In this document: piece by piece, positions 9,084 through 17,140 of the stretch | How the letters are laid out: every line of letters begins with the position of its first letter | Position numbering within the stretch: the first letter of the stretch is position 1 | Assembly (NCBI GenBank): GCA_021740905.1 | Contig: JAIOYV010000036.1 | Coordinates: forward strand, 1 to 61,318 | DNA: 61,318 bases | Direction of reading: 5' to 3' | Source: Bacteroidales bacterium | GTDB taxonomy: Bacteria; Bacteroidota; Bacteroidia; Bacteroidales; M50B96 | Notes under the pieces: generated by a model | Databases searched by the model: none | What the model was told of the DNA's origin: nothing | Seen by the model: the letters and a program-made list of their open reading frames with translations, nothing else | Program-made: the position numbers and the translations under genes

Positions 9084-10064
9084 TTATTCATAGTTCGAGA
9101 AATATTTCATAAACTGGGCCCTTTCATAAATGGCGTGGTTTCCTTTGCTGCTGTAATTCATCTTGCCACGGAATTCATCAATTGTGTTATATTTTTTGCT
9201 TTCCATCCAGGCCGTAATATCTTCGATAATCTGGCTCACATGTTCAATTCCCTTTTTATAAAGAACAGAGCAAACCTGAACAGTTTGTGCGCCGGCCAAT
9301 AGGAACTTCACAGCCGCCGCTCCATCATGGATACCTGTTGAGGCTGAGACCTCGATATTCTTTACCTTATCAGAAATTATCCCAACCCAACGTAATGAAT
9401 TTCTGATATCCGCTGGCGAACTAAATACTTCAGAACTTGTAAAGTCGAGCTTCTCAATATCAATATCGGGCTGATAAAAACGATTGAACAACACAACTCC
9501 CTTTACTTTTCTGAAAAATAGACCATTCACCACCTGATTTAGATTTGAAAAATGGTATCCAATTTTGACCACAATGGGAATACTGATTCTCTCCTTCACC
9601 GTCTCCACAATGGTATAATAAACTTGCTCAATTTCTTGTGAATCCCGGTTCACATCAACAGGAACAATATGAATGTTTAACTCCAGGGCATCAGCTCCTG
9701 CATCCTGAATTTGTTTGGCAAAACCGGTCCAATCGTCAGCCGACACACAATTTATGCTTGCAATTATTGGGATGTTGGTTTCTTTTTTGGCCCCTTCGAT
9801 AAGCTCAAGATATTGCCCCACCGAATTGCTCTTGGTATACGCACTTATATAATCCTCTGCCTCCGGGTAATCATTGCTCTGGCCAATCATCCTACCAGCC
9901 TCGTGGTTTATTTGCTCTTCGAAAAGCGATTTCAATACCACAGCTCCAGCCCCGGCCTTTTCAATCTGCTTTATTTTTTCTACCGAATTGGTAAGTCCTG
10001 AGCTACTAACAATGACAGGATTCTTTAATTTCAATCCTAAATAACTGGTTTCTAGGCGTATCAT
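9084..10064 (-). CDS. Dihydroorotate dehydrogenase-like FMN flavoprotein
   Basis: A 326-residue TIM-barrel protein of the DHOD superfamily, with start LETSYLGLKLKNPVIVSSSG, middle IIASINCVSADDWTGFAKQI, DALELNIHIVP, PIVVKIGYHFSN, and phosphate-binding end IEVSASTGIHDGAAAVKFLL. The segment where class 1A enzymes keep the catalytic cysteine (N-x-S-C-P-N) reads NIHIVPVDVN here, so the usual base is missing. It is probably not the pyrimidine enzyme; Bacteroidetes genomes commonly annotate this branch as DHOD-like, with unknown substrate. It is transcribed alone. A perfect -7 match (CAAATATA on the plus strand, 10105-10112) lies about 40 bp upstream. Confidence 0.8.
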   Translation of the reverse strand: MIRLETSYLGLKLKNPVIVSSSGLTNSVEKIKQIEKAGAGAVVLKSLFEEQINHEAGRMIGQSNDYPEAEDYISAYTKSNSVGQYLELIEGAKKETNIPIIASINCVSADDWTGFAKQIQDAGADALELNIHIVPVDVNRDSQEIEQVYYTIVETVKERISIPIVVKIGYHFSNLNQVVNGLFFRKVKGVVLFNRFYQPDIDIEKLDFTSSEVFSSPADIRNSLRWVGIISDKVKNIEVSASTGIHDGAAAVKFLLAGAQTVQVCSVLYKKGIEHVSQIIEDITAWMESKKYNTIDEFRGKMNYSSKGNHAIYERAQFMKYFSNYE

Positions 10065-10104
10065 ATTGTATTTCTATATTTTTTAATAAGGAATTCGATG
10101 ATGG

Positions 10105-10112
10105 CAAATATA
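10105..10112 (-). promoter_or_regulatory. Candidate -7 element of the DHOD-like gene
   Basis: The minus strand reads TATATTTG, a full TAnnTTTG match, 40 bp before the ATG at 10064. No TTG lies at the right distance upstream. Confidence 0.4.
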
Positions 10113-10145
10113 AAGATTAAACAATTTAGAATTTTTACAAATTAA

Positions 10146-10235
10146 GGGCTATTGGTGGGTTCTGGTTTACTGTGGACTGTCTTACTGGCGAACGGCGGAC
10201 TAGTCGCTGGAGACTGCAAACTAGAGACTGCTTCA
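10146..10235. repeat. Degenerate heptameric repeat run (GGACTGT/GGAGACT type)
   Basis: Between the DHOD-like gene and the YggS gene the DNA can be cut into 7-mers such as TTACTGT GGACTGT CTTACTG and later GCGGACT AGTCGCT GGAGACT GCAAACT AGAGACT. Related motifs occur near 38290, 41560 and 52180. It is not coding and lies at the 3' end of the YggS gene. Confidence 0.5.
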
Positions 10236-10236
10236 A

Positions 10237-10899
10237 TCAGCGTACACCAAAAATTGAACTTCCGATGCGTACCATTGTGCTTCCTTCCTCAATGGCAATT
10301 ATATAATCATCCGACATACCCATTGAGATATCTTTGAATTCATCATCTTCCTTAAAAAAGTCGTTTTTCAGATTAAGAAAGCAATCCTTCAGGTATCTGA
10401 ATTCTGAACGGACCAGCTCAGAATCGTCAGTAAAAGTGGCCATGCCCATCACTCCACCCAGGCGTACATTATAAAATGACTTGTATTCTTCTGATCGAAT
10501 AAGCGAAACTATTTCCTTGTAGTCGAATCCAAACTTGGTCTCTTCCTGAGCAATATGAATCTGAAGCAAATACGTAATAACTCGATTGTTTTTTTGTGCC
10601 TCTAAATTCAGGGTTGTCAATAATTTCAGGCTATCAACTGCATGTACCAACGAAACAAAAGGGGCAATGTATTTAACTTTATTGGTCTGCAAATGGCCAA
10701 TCATGTGCCAATTAATATCTCTGGGCAGATCCTTTTGTTTTGCCATCAACTCTTGGGGTTTGTTTTCACCAAAATCGCGTTGCCCTGCCGCGTAGGCTTG
10801 CATTATGGATTCGTTCGATTTTGTTTTCGAAACTGCAACTAGCTTCACCCCAATTGGGATTTTTGCCTGGACTGTGGATAGGTTTTCGGCTATGCCCAT
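10237..10899 (-). CDS. YggS/PROSC-family PLP homeostasis protein
   Basis: A 220-residue member of the PLP-binding family (YggS in E. coli, PLPBP in humans), a single alpha/beta barrel without known enzyme activity that buffers pyridoxal phosphate. The PLP lysine sits in KLVAVSKTKSNE. Other family marks are DFGENKPQELMAK, WHMIGHLQTNKVKYI, LLQIHIAQEETKFGF and the phosphate-site end SMGMSDDYIIAIEEGSTMVRIG. Length and order of motifs are normal. It lies 75 bp downstream of the unknown gene at 10975, with a terminator between, so it should be transcribed separately. Confidence 0.93.
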   Translation of the reverse strand: MGIAENLSTVQAKIPIGVKLVAVSKTKSNESIMQAYAAGQRDFGENKPQELMAKQKDLPRDINWHMIGHLQTNKVKYIAPFVSLVHAVDSLKLLTTLNLEAQKNNRVITYLLQIHIAQEETKFGFDYKEIVSLIRSEEYKSFYNVRLGGVMGMATFTDDSELVRSEFRYLKDCFLNLKNDFFKEDDEFKDISMGMSDDYIIAIEEGSTMVRIGSSIFGVR

Positions 10900-10925
10900 G
10901 ATTATTTTTTTTCAAAAATAACAAA

Positions 10926-10949
10926 AAAGGCCCGCATAAGCCGACCTTT
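10926..10949 (-). terminator. Terminator of the gene at 10975
   Basis: On the minus strand AAAGGTCGGC, loop TTAT, GCGGGCCTTT forms a 10-bp stem with one G-T pair and one mismatch, followed by TTTG. It lies 25 bp past the stop at 10975. Confidence 0.65.
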
Positions 10950-10974
10950 TATCCAGTTTTTTGATAGTACAAGA

Positions 10975-11673
10975 TTAATATTTTGCTAACTCAATATTAT
11001 AGAGTGCTTGCAATTCTTCCAGGCTACTTATATCCTGCGAACGATGAAAAATCCTGACGACTTCAACAATATCGAAATTTCGGTAGAAAAATGCCTGGGC
11101 TGCATCGAAATGCTGGCCTGTCCAGTTATTCCGCACGGCATAAGTAATTTTCTCAAACAATTTCCAACTGATATTTTTTGAAATTTGAAAGTAGCCCATT
11201 TTGTCGTCGAGTTTATCACAATAAATCCCAGGTTTTACCTCTTCCAGAACAAAGGTCTTTTTCACTTTAATGATTCCTTTTGCACGGATCTTTTCTTGTT
11301 TCATAAACTTGAAACCCTCATTTTGATAATAGGTCTGCAACTCAGATATATCTTCATAGTTTTCAAGTCCTTTAATACGAACACAAGGCAGTGTGTTGTT
11401 ATTGATAAAAACTTCGCCCGACACGGCATCGAATTCAAAAGGGCAATACTTTTTTATGTTATGGGTAGCCCGGGTAACTTGTTCCCGATTATAGGCTTTC
11501 GAGGTCATTAAGAAAACATGTCGAGGTATCGATTCAATGGGAACATCGTGATGATAACCGGGAAAGGGCACATCAGATTCCAATACGCATGTGTTGGTAA
11601 GTATTTTTTCCTTCAAACATTTTAACTCTTCTTCTTTGATTAGGCTACCAAGTGCTTCAAATTTGTCTAACAT
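10975..11673 (-). CDS. Conserved hypothetical protein
   Basis: I start it at ATG 11673 (232 residues, MLDKFEALGSLIKEEELK). A longer frame begins at a TTG that lies inside the predicted -7 promoter element (11728-11735) and is discarded. There is no signal peptide or membrane segment. The protein mixes helices and strands; possible landmarks are PFPGYHHDVPIESIPRHVFL, YNREQVTRATHNIKKYC and a C-terminal part with WTGQHFDAAQAFFYRNFD. I do not recognise the family. It is divergent from the C1 peptidase and has its own terminator. Confidence 0.7.
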   Translation of the reverse strand: MLDKFEALGSLIKEEELKCLKEKILTNTCVLESDVPFPGYHHDVPIESIPRHVFLMTSKAYNREQVTRATHNIKKYCPFEFDAVSGEVFINNNTLPCVRIKGLENYEDISELQTYYQNEGFKFMKQEKIRAKGIIKVKKTFVLEEVKPGIYCDKLDDKMGYFQISKNISWKLFEKITYAVRNNWTGQHFDAAQAFFYRNFDIVEVVRIFHRSQDISSLEELQALYNIELAKY

Positions 11674-11727
11674 GTTGTTTATATTTAAGTTAATTTTTAT
11701 TAGTGATGTTCTTTTCTTATCTATTAA

Positions 11728-11756
11728 CAAGAATAAGCAGCTTTTTGTTCAACAAA
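11728..11756 (-). promoter_or_regulatory. Probable promoter of the gene at 10975
   Basis: On the minus strand TTTG is followed after about 17 bp by TATTCTTG, one base off TAnnTTTG. The spacer is slightly short. It places the start of transcription about 50 nt before ATG 11673. Confidence 0.45.
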
Positions 11757-11762
11757 CCATGG

Positions 11763-11795
11763 TTTTGTAGTACAAGCAGTATTTACCTATCTTAG
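11763..11795 (+). promoter_or_regulatory. Promoter of the C1 peptidase gene
   Basis: TTTTG (11763-11767), exactly 20 bp, then TATCTTAG (11788-11795), one base off TAnnTTTG. The ATG lies 37 bp downstream. Confidence 0.55.
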
Positions 11796-11832
11796 CTCCC
11801 CTTAATAAATTGAAAAATTAATTCTGAAAACT

Positions 11833-13068
11833 ATGTACAAACTTGTTCATTTAATAGCAATCAGCCTTATTGCTTGCACTGTTTCCGCCCAAAACGACAA
11901 AGGGGTATTTAAAGAATATGCCCCAAATTCATTCATGAAAATGATCCTTCAGGATAATAGCATGGTGGAAAATAAGGATGAGGAAAAAGCGGTTGACAAA
12001 ATCTTTTTCCTGGATCAATCGGGAATGACATTGCCCAATAAGATTGCGCTTTACAAATCGAACACAATTTGGCACAATCCCACCATTTCGCAGGGCAGGG
12101 CAGGCTCGTGTTGGTGTTACTCGACCACTTCGTTTTACGAATCGGAAGTAAAAAGGCTTTCGAACAAGGAAGTTAAACTTTCGGAAATATACACCGTCTA
12201 TTGCGAATATGTCGAAAAAGCCCGGCGATATGTTCAGGAACGAGGGAACTCGGAATTTAGTGAAGGATCGGAAGGAAATGGAGTAACCCGCATTTATAAA
12301 CAATATGGGGTGGTACCAAATTCGGCCTACACGGGTTTGCTGAATGGGAAAAAATTCCACGACCACAGCCAAATGGTTGATGAAATGAGCACTTACCTCA
12401 AGTCGGTTAAGCAACGGAACGATTGGAACGAGGAACTTGTATTGTCGACCATCAAGTCGATTATGGATCACTACCTAGGCAAACCACCTTTAAATTTTAT
12501 GGTAGATGGAAAATCATTCACTCCGAAAACTTATCTGAATGACTACCTGAAATTGAAAATGGACGATTATGTCGAAATCTTATCGTACAAACAAGAACCA
12601 TACTGGCAGCAGGTTGAATACAAAGTAACCGACAATTGGTGGCACAGCAAGGAGTATTATAATGTACCACTCGATGTTTTTATGACTGCCGTAAAAAATT
12701 CGATAAAGAATGGATATGGAAGTAGCATAGGGGGCGATGTTTCGGAAGCCGGTTTTAGCCGCACAACCAATGTAGCCTTGATCCCTACATTCGATATTCC
12801 AGGCGAATACATTGACGAAGATGCCCGACAATTTCGTTTCTCGAATGGCACTACCACCGACGACCACGGCATGCACCTGGTTGGTTATACCGAATTTGAA
12901 GGCTCAACATATTATCTGATAAAAGACTCCAGCTCTGGTTCGCGACAAGGAGAAAGTGATTCTCCTGAGTTTGGCTACTACTTTTTTCACGAAAATTACA
13001 TCAAGTTAAAGATGATGGGGTTTACTGTACACAAAGATGCAGTGAAGGACGTGTTGAAGAAGTTTTAG
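11833..13068 (+). CDS. Exported C1 (papain-type) peptidase, bleomycin hydrolase/aminopeptidase C-like
   Basis: A 411-residue cysteine peptidase with an N-terminal export signal: MYKLVHLIAISLIAC could be a lipobox (LIAC), or cleavage may fall after VSAQ. The active-site segment is QGRAGSCWCYSTTSFYESE (oxyanion Gln and nucleophile Cys), and the catalytic His lies in DDHGMHLVGYTE, as in clan CA family C1B. Where these enzymes have the third residue in N-S-W-G, this protein reads YYLIKDSSSG, so Asn is replaced by Asp and the Trp is gone. It may still cleave, or be specialised. The gene is monocistronic, with a good promoter at 11763-11795. Confidence 0.85.
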   Translation: MYKLVHLIAISLIACTVSAQNDKGVFKEYAPNSFMKMILQDNSMVENKDEEKAVDKIFFLDQSGMTLPNKIALYKSNTIWHNPTISQGRAGSCWCYSTTSFYESEVKRLSNKEVKLSEIYTVYCEYVEKARRYVQERGNSEFSEGSEGNGVTRIYKQYGVVPNSAYTGLLNGKKFHDHSQMVDEMSTYLKSVKQRNDWNEELVLSTIKSIMDHYLGKPPLNFMVDGKSFTPKTYLNDYLKLKMDDYVEILSYKQEPYWQQVEYKVTDNWWHSKEYYNVPLDVFMTAVKNSIKNGYGSSIGGDVSEAGFSRTTNVALIPTFDIPGEYIDEDARQFRFSNGTTTDDHGMHLVGYTEFEGSTYYLIKDSSSGSRQGESDSPEFGYYFFHENYIKLKMMGFTVHKDAVKDVLKKF

Positions 13069-13074
13069 GAACCA

Positions 13075-13097
13075 GTTTCGCGTTGAACATGCGAAAC
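13075..13097 (+). terminator. Possible terminator of the C1 peptidase gene
   Basis: GTTTCGC, 9-nt loop, GCGAAAC forms a perfect 7-bp stem starting 6 nt after the stop at 13068. No T run follows directly, and the right arm is continued by another CGAAAC, so it may instead belong to the 7-bp repeat class. Confidence 0.35.
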
Positions 13098-13115
13098 ACG
13101 AAACATAAAAGATTG

Positions 13116-13207
13116 CGGAGAGGGCAGGGATCGAACCTGCCACAGCCGGTTTTATCCGTCTGCTACCGGTTTTGAAGACCGGTTGGACCACCAGGCCCGT
13201 CCTCTCT
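13116..13207 (-). tRNA. selC: tRNA-Sec (anticodon UCA)
   Basis: On the minus strand the loop CTTCAAA, framed by the 6-bp stem ACCGGT/ACCGGT, puts anticodon TCA at plus 13173-13175, which reads UGA. A D arm GGGCC-TGGT-GGTCC precedes it. A long variable arm follows (AGACGG, loop ATAAAA, CCGGCT). The T arm is GCAGG-TTCGATC-CCTGC, and the 3' acceptor strand CCTCTCC pairs with GAGAGG at the 5' end. The extra-long variable arm and UCA anticodon are diagnostic of selenocysteine tRNA. The outermost acceptor pair is not clean, so the ends are approximate by a base or two. CCA is not encoded. The only candidate selenoprotein gene in the window starts about 360 bp away on the opposite strand. Confidence 0.93.
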
Positions 13208-13509
13208 ATAATTTCTGAAAGTATAGATCAAACCTACAAAAAAAAATAGTTCAAAGGAAACACAAACAAAATTAAATTTCTGAGAGTACACAAATCAAGG
13301 ATATATTTTATTGCACAAAAGGATGAATGTAAATAATCAATAAAAAAAAATATACGCTAAGCATCCTTATCCAGAAACATGCGTCTTACTATCGGAATTG
13401 AATTAAAACCTTACAAATTGGCTATTTCGGTATTATGGTAATATTTAGTTAAAATTACTGAAAAATGTTAAATGCTTTACATATTAAAGCCTGGTATATA
13501 GAATTTGTC
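13208..13509. other. AT-rich spacer between selC and the selenoprotein gene
   Basis: The two genes diverge, so this region holds both promoters. Apart from the -7 element and the small hairpin described at 13496-13517 I see no ORF, RNA gene or repeat. Confidence 0.4.
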
Positions 13510-13517
13510 TATATTTG
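13496..13517 (+). promoter_or_regulatory. Candidate promoter and overlapping inverted repeat of the selenoprotein gene
   Basis: TATATTTG at 13510-13517 is a full TAnnTTTG match, 46 bp before ATG 13564. It overlaps the right arm of a 6-bp inverted repeat, ATATAG (13496-13501) / CTATAT (13509-13514), which could be an operator. A -33 TTG at the usual distance is not evident. Confidence 0.45.
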
Positions 13518-13563
13518 GTCTGACAAAATAATTGAATATTGAATTATTAACTAAAAATTAAAT

Positions 13564-15426
13564 ATGAAAAAAATCTTCTTTGCGGTTCTGGGTATAGCAT
13601 TCTCCTTTTCGGTGTTTGCCCAGACAAGTCTTACGACAGCCGTAGATTTTACGGTTACCGACACCGATAGCATCGAGCATAATCTGTTCGACTATCTGAA
13701 TGACGGTAAATATGTAGTACTCGAGTTTTTGTTTGTTACTTGAGGCAGCTGCCAGGCTAATGCAGCTACTATCAACCAGGCTTATATCGATTTCGGCTGT
13801 AATTTTGGAAATGTAATTTTCCTCGGAATCGACAATGGTGATACAGATGCAGAAGTCATAGACTTTGACAACACATACGGTGTTGAATTTCCAAGCGCAA
13901 GTGGTATCGACGGTGGAGCAAATTCAGTTTGCTACTCCTACGGTGTTACTGCTTATCCTACAGTGGTGCTAATTGCACCAGACAAAACTATTCTTGAACA
14001 AGGAATGAGTATCAGTTCTATGGTTAGTATTATTGAAGGTCATGGTGGCGTTCAGCAACCTTGCCAAGAAATGCTAAAGGCTGATTTTATTATTGATCCT
14101 GTTACTGTAATTTTTGGAAGCACAATTACCTTTACCGATCAATCTGAAGGCGATCCAATTGAATGGAACTGGACTTTCCAAGGAGGCACTCCAGCCACAT
14201 CAACGGACACTATTGTGACTGTATTATATCCTACAGTTGGCGATTACCTGGTTACTTTATCAGTTACCGATGGGGTTGATGTCAGCACAAAAATTGAAAC
14301 TATCCATGTAGTGGAACCAAGTGCGCCCAGCCCCGATTTTATGGCGGTGGGTACAACAGTTGTTAGTGTTGGGGATACCATAGATTTTGTAAATCTAACC
14401 ACCAATATTGCTCCAGGAGTCGACACTCTTTGGCATTGGACATTCCAGGGAGGAGCGCCGGTAGAAGATAGTTTACATTGGAATCCGACAGGGATTGTCT
14501 ACAATATACCTGGAGAATTTAATGTATATTTGACTATAGGCAATATATGGGGAACAGCTTGGCATACCAAATACCAGTATATTACTGTATTGGATGAGGA
14601 ACCACCAGTTGAGGTTTGCGATACCATTAGCAACTTAAATGTGATGGATAATTTGATTGTTCAAAATGTTCCAACTGGAGGGATAATCCCAGGTATCAAT
14701 AGCTTGAATATTTCGGAATATGCCGATAGGTATGGAAATACTCCTATTCAATATGGTGAGATTTCTGGTCTGAAAGTATGGGTACATACAAGCATTGCTG
14801 CATCATCAAACTCGCTTGTGCAGTTTAAAATATGGAATGGCATAAATGGACCGGACAGTCTACTTTATTCGGAAACTGTGCCCATTGAAGACATAGCTGC
14901 CAATTTCACCTATCTCCTTGAAATTGCCGACCCCATAGATGTCTCCATCTACAATAATTTCTTTGTTGGATATAAAATCATACCCGTTGGCAACGACCAG
15001 TTTGCAGCAAGTATTGCAGCCGACCGCGGGCAGTGGGGACTATCTACCATGTATTTATATTACAACAATGTTTGGATCGAGTCGAAGGACATGTCAGCTA
15101 TTGGAAATATACATACGAGCCTGGGTGTAGAACCCATTACCTGTAATATTATTGGAGTGGATGAAATTGCATACACTCCCGATGAGGTAGTACTTTATCC
15201 TAATCCAACCACAGATGTGGTTACTATATCTTTTGGTAAAAATTTCTGTAAAGATTGTAAGATAAAGGTTTATGATATTATGGGCAGGCAAATTGATCTC
15301 TCTGTTAGTGAAATCAATTCTTCGGCTGTTCAACTCGATTTCCAGGAAAACAGCAATGGTATTTATTTCGTATCGATGAATGTTGATGGAAAAGTAATTA
15401 CCAAAAAAGTTTTGCTTAATAGATAA
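13564..15426 (+). CDS. Secreted selenocysteine-containing thioredoxin-fold protein with PKD-like domains and T9SS sorting tail
   Basis: The frame from ATG 13564 to TAA at 15426 is open except for one TGA at 13741-13743, read here as Sec60 of 620 residues. Residues 1-20 are a signal peptide (MKKIFFAVLGIAFSFSVFAQ). Residues about 22-160 form a thioredoxin/TlpA-like domain: YVVLEFLFVT-U-GSC-QANAATINQAY, then VIFLGIDNGD, and the cis-Pro segment GVTAYPTVVLIAPD. U-G-S-C stands where thioredoxins have C-x-x-C. Two PKD-like domains follow (about 172-250 and 254-345; IEWNWTFQGG and LWHWTFQGG), then an unassigned region and a type A sorting domain from about 545 (VVLYPNPTTDVVTISF to KKVLLNR). selC is its divergent neighbour and a hairpin follows the UGA. 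Likely role: thiol-disulfide exchange at the cell surface. The substrate is unknown. Confidence 0.88.
13741..13767 (+). promoter_or_regulatory. Candidate bacterial SECIS element
   Basis: Directly after the UGA (13741) a hairpin can form: AGCTGC (13747-13752), 9-nt loop CAGGCTAAT, GCAGCT (13762-13767). The loop carries GG near its 5' side, as SelB-binding loops often do. The stem starts closer to the UGA than in E. coli fdhF, so a search with a bacterial SECIS model would be needed for certainty. Confidence 0.5.
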
Positions 15427-15448
15427 TAAATCTTTCAATTAAAGTAAA

Positions 15449-15490
15449 TGTCCAAAATTCTGTTGCTCAACAGGGTTTTGGACATTTTTT
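15449..15490 (+). terminator. Strong terminator of the selenoprotein gene
   Basis: Stem TGTCCAAAA / TTTTGGACA (15449-15457, 15477-15485) with inner CTGTTG/CAACAG is followed by TTTTTT. It lies 22 bp past the stop and ends right before the next ATG (15494), separating the two genes. Confidence 0.85.
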
Positions 15491-15493
15491 ATT

Positions 15494-16645
15494 ATGAAAA
15501 TCAAGACTTTCTATTTTGTCTTTATCCTCCTTGGATTTGCTTCGTGTACTTTTTCAAATGATAATCAAAAGCATAAATCTATAAAGTCAGAATATAGATT
15601 GATTGAAAATTCGTATGCAAAAGGATTTTCCATTAAAGATTATAGTAATTTTTCTTTGCTTGAAGTTTTTAATCCCTGGCAGGGTGCCAGTAAAGTCAAG
15701 TTTCAATACGTATTATACAAGGGCAAGGCTATACCCAATCACCAATTCCCCGAGGCAACGGAAATAAAAGTTCCGGTGCGGAAAATAGTGTGTATGTCAA
15801 CGACCCACATTGGCTTCATCGACAAGTTAAACGAACTGAAAAGCATTGTAGGAATTGCCAATACCGACTTGATCAACAATCATGAACTAAATGAAAGAAT
15901 AGACCAGGGCAAAATAGCCGATGTAGGCTATGAGCAGAATGTGAATTTTGAACTCCTAATTGGACTTTCGCCCGATCTGATAATGTCGTACAGCATTGGG
16001 TCCGAAATTACCGGGCTAAGAAACAAGTTAAATGAATTAGACATTCAAATGATTATCAATGCCGAATATCTCGAAAGCCACCCTTTGGGCAAAGCAGAAT
16101 GGATAAAGTTTGTAGCCATGTTTTACGATAAAAAAGAATTAGCCGATTCAATTTTTGGCGATATTGAAAAGCAATACACTGAACTTGTTTCAAAAACCCA
16201 TACCTTTTCGCACAAGCCTACTGTGTTTACCGGACTTCCCTGGAAAGGGACTTGGTATATTTCGGGTGGCAAGTCGTATGCAGCTCAACTTATAACTGAT
16301 GCTGGAGGAGATTTCCTCTGGTCGGATAACTTGTCGCACGAAGCAATTGGACTGAGTATTGAATCGGTTTTTGATGTGGCCCGCAATGCAGATTTTTGGA
16401 TCAACACCGGGGCAGCCAACTCGATGCACGAAATTGCCGGGGTCGATGAACGGCTGACCTATTTTGTTGCCCTCCAGGACCAAAAACTATATAATAACAA
16501 TGCCGTTCAAAGCAAATCGGGTGGTAACGACTATTGGGAAAGCGGGCTTATAAACCCACAAATTATCCTGAAAGACCTAATAAATATTTTTCATCCGGGA
16601 AATTTGCCTGATTCAAATTTAGTGTACTACCAAAAACTTAAATAA
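15494..16645 (+). CDS. ABC transporter substrate-binding lipoprotein (BtuF/FepB-type)
   Basis: A 383-residue periplasmic-binding protein of the cobalamin/ferric-siderophore class. The signal FYFVFILLGFASC ends in a lipobox, so it is probably a lipoprotein. The fold marks are VPVRKIVCMSTTHIGFIDKL, the central VNFELLIGLSPDLIMSY, the long linking helix, and the C-terminal lobe with GKSYAAQLITDAGGDFLWSD and NADFWINTGAAN. It lacks neighbouring permease and ATPase genes, so the ligand (B12, haem or siderophore) cannot be told from context. It starts just beyond the terminator of the selenoprotein gene. Confidence 0.85.
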   Translation: MKIKTFYFVFILLGFASCTFSNDNQKHKSIKSEYRLIENSYAKGFSIKDYSNFSLLEVFNPWQGASKVKFQYVLYKGKAIPNHQFPEATEIKVPVRKIVCMSTTHIGFIDKLNELKSIVGIANTDLINNHELNERIDQGKIADVGYEQNVNFELLIGLSPDLIMSYSIGSEITGLRNKLNELDIQMIINAEYLESHPLGKAEWIKFVAMFYDKKELADSIFGDIEKQYTELVSKTHTFSHKPTVFTGLPWKGTWYISGGKSYAAQLITDAGGDFLWSDNLSHEAIGLSIESVFDVARNADFWINTGAANSMHEIAGVDERLTYFVALQDQKLYNNNAVQSKSGGNDYWESGLINPQIILKDLINIFHPGNLPDSNLVYYQKLK

Positions 16646-16668
16646 ACTTTGCTACTTGACCTAATCTT

Positions 16669-16944
16669 ATGACAATGAAAAGTAAATCGATTACTGTTTT
16701 TGGACGTGTACAGAATGTGGGGTTCCGCTATTATACCTTGCAAGCTGCCAATAAATATGGCATTTCTGGTTTTGTAAAAAACCAGGCCGATGGCCGTGTG
16801 TATATAGAAGCTGAGGCAGAAGAAGTACTATTAAACGAATTCATCGATTGGTGCAAAAAAGGCCCAGGACATGCACATGTTACGGATGTTAGGATTGAAG
16901 AGATGCCAATAATGGGGCATTCGGGTTTTAAGATAAAATCATAG
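16669..16944 (+). CDS. acyP: Acylphosphatase
   Basis: A 91-residue enzyme that hydrolyses acyl phosphates. The catalytic arginine lies in the signature GRVQNVGFRYYTLQAA and the catalytic asparagine in GFVKNQADGRVYIEAE; both are intact. Length and motif order are those of the family. Two start codons are possible, 16669 (MTMK) and 16675 (MK). It follows the binding-protein gene by 23 bp and may be cotranscribed. Compare the related but catalytically degenerate copy at 51585-51893. Confidence 0.95.
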   Translation: MTMKSKSITVFGRVQNVGFRYYTLQAANKYGISGFVKNQADGRVYIEAEAEEVLLNEFIDWCKKGPGHAHVTDVRIEEMPIMGHSGFKIKS

Positions 16945-17140
16945 AGTCAAGGCCAACTTACTAATTTTAGTTTTTTGTAAGGAGTTGTTTATTAGCAGGT
17001 ATGAAAATCTGATTTCAGAACAAGGATGGACGATTTTTGATCTGGGGGCACGCTCCGATCAATTTAATCATAAATCCAAAGTGAAGGATTAATCATCACA
17101 GAGATTTCTATTCTTGGTTTCTTGTTCCTATGGTCAACTT

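Noticed and set aside
9084-10064. Naming the DHOD-like gene pyrD
   Set aside because: The catalytic cysteine region of class 1A enzymes is not present, so the pyrimidine role is unsupported.
11674-11730. Longer start of the gene at 10975
   Set aside because: It uses TTG within the predicted -7 promoter element; ATG 11673 is better.
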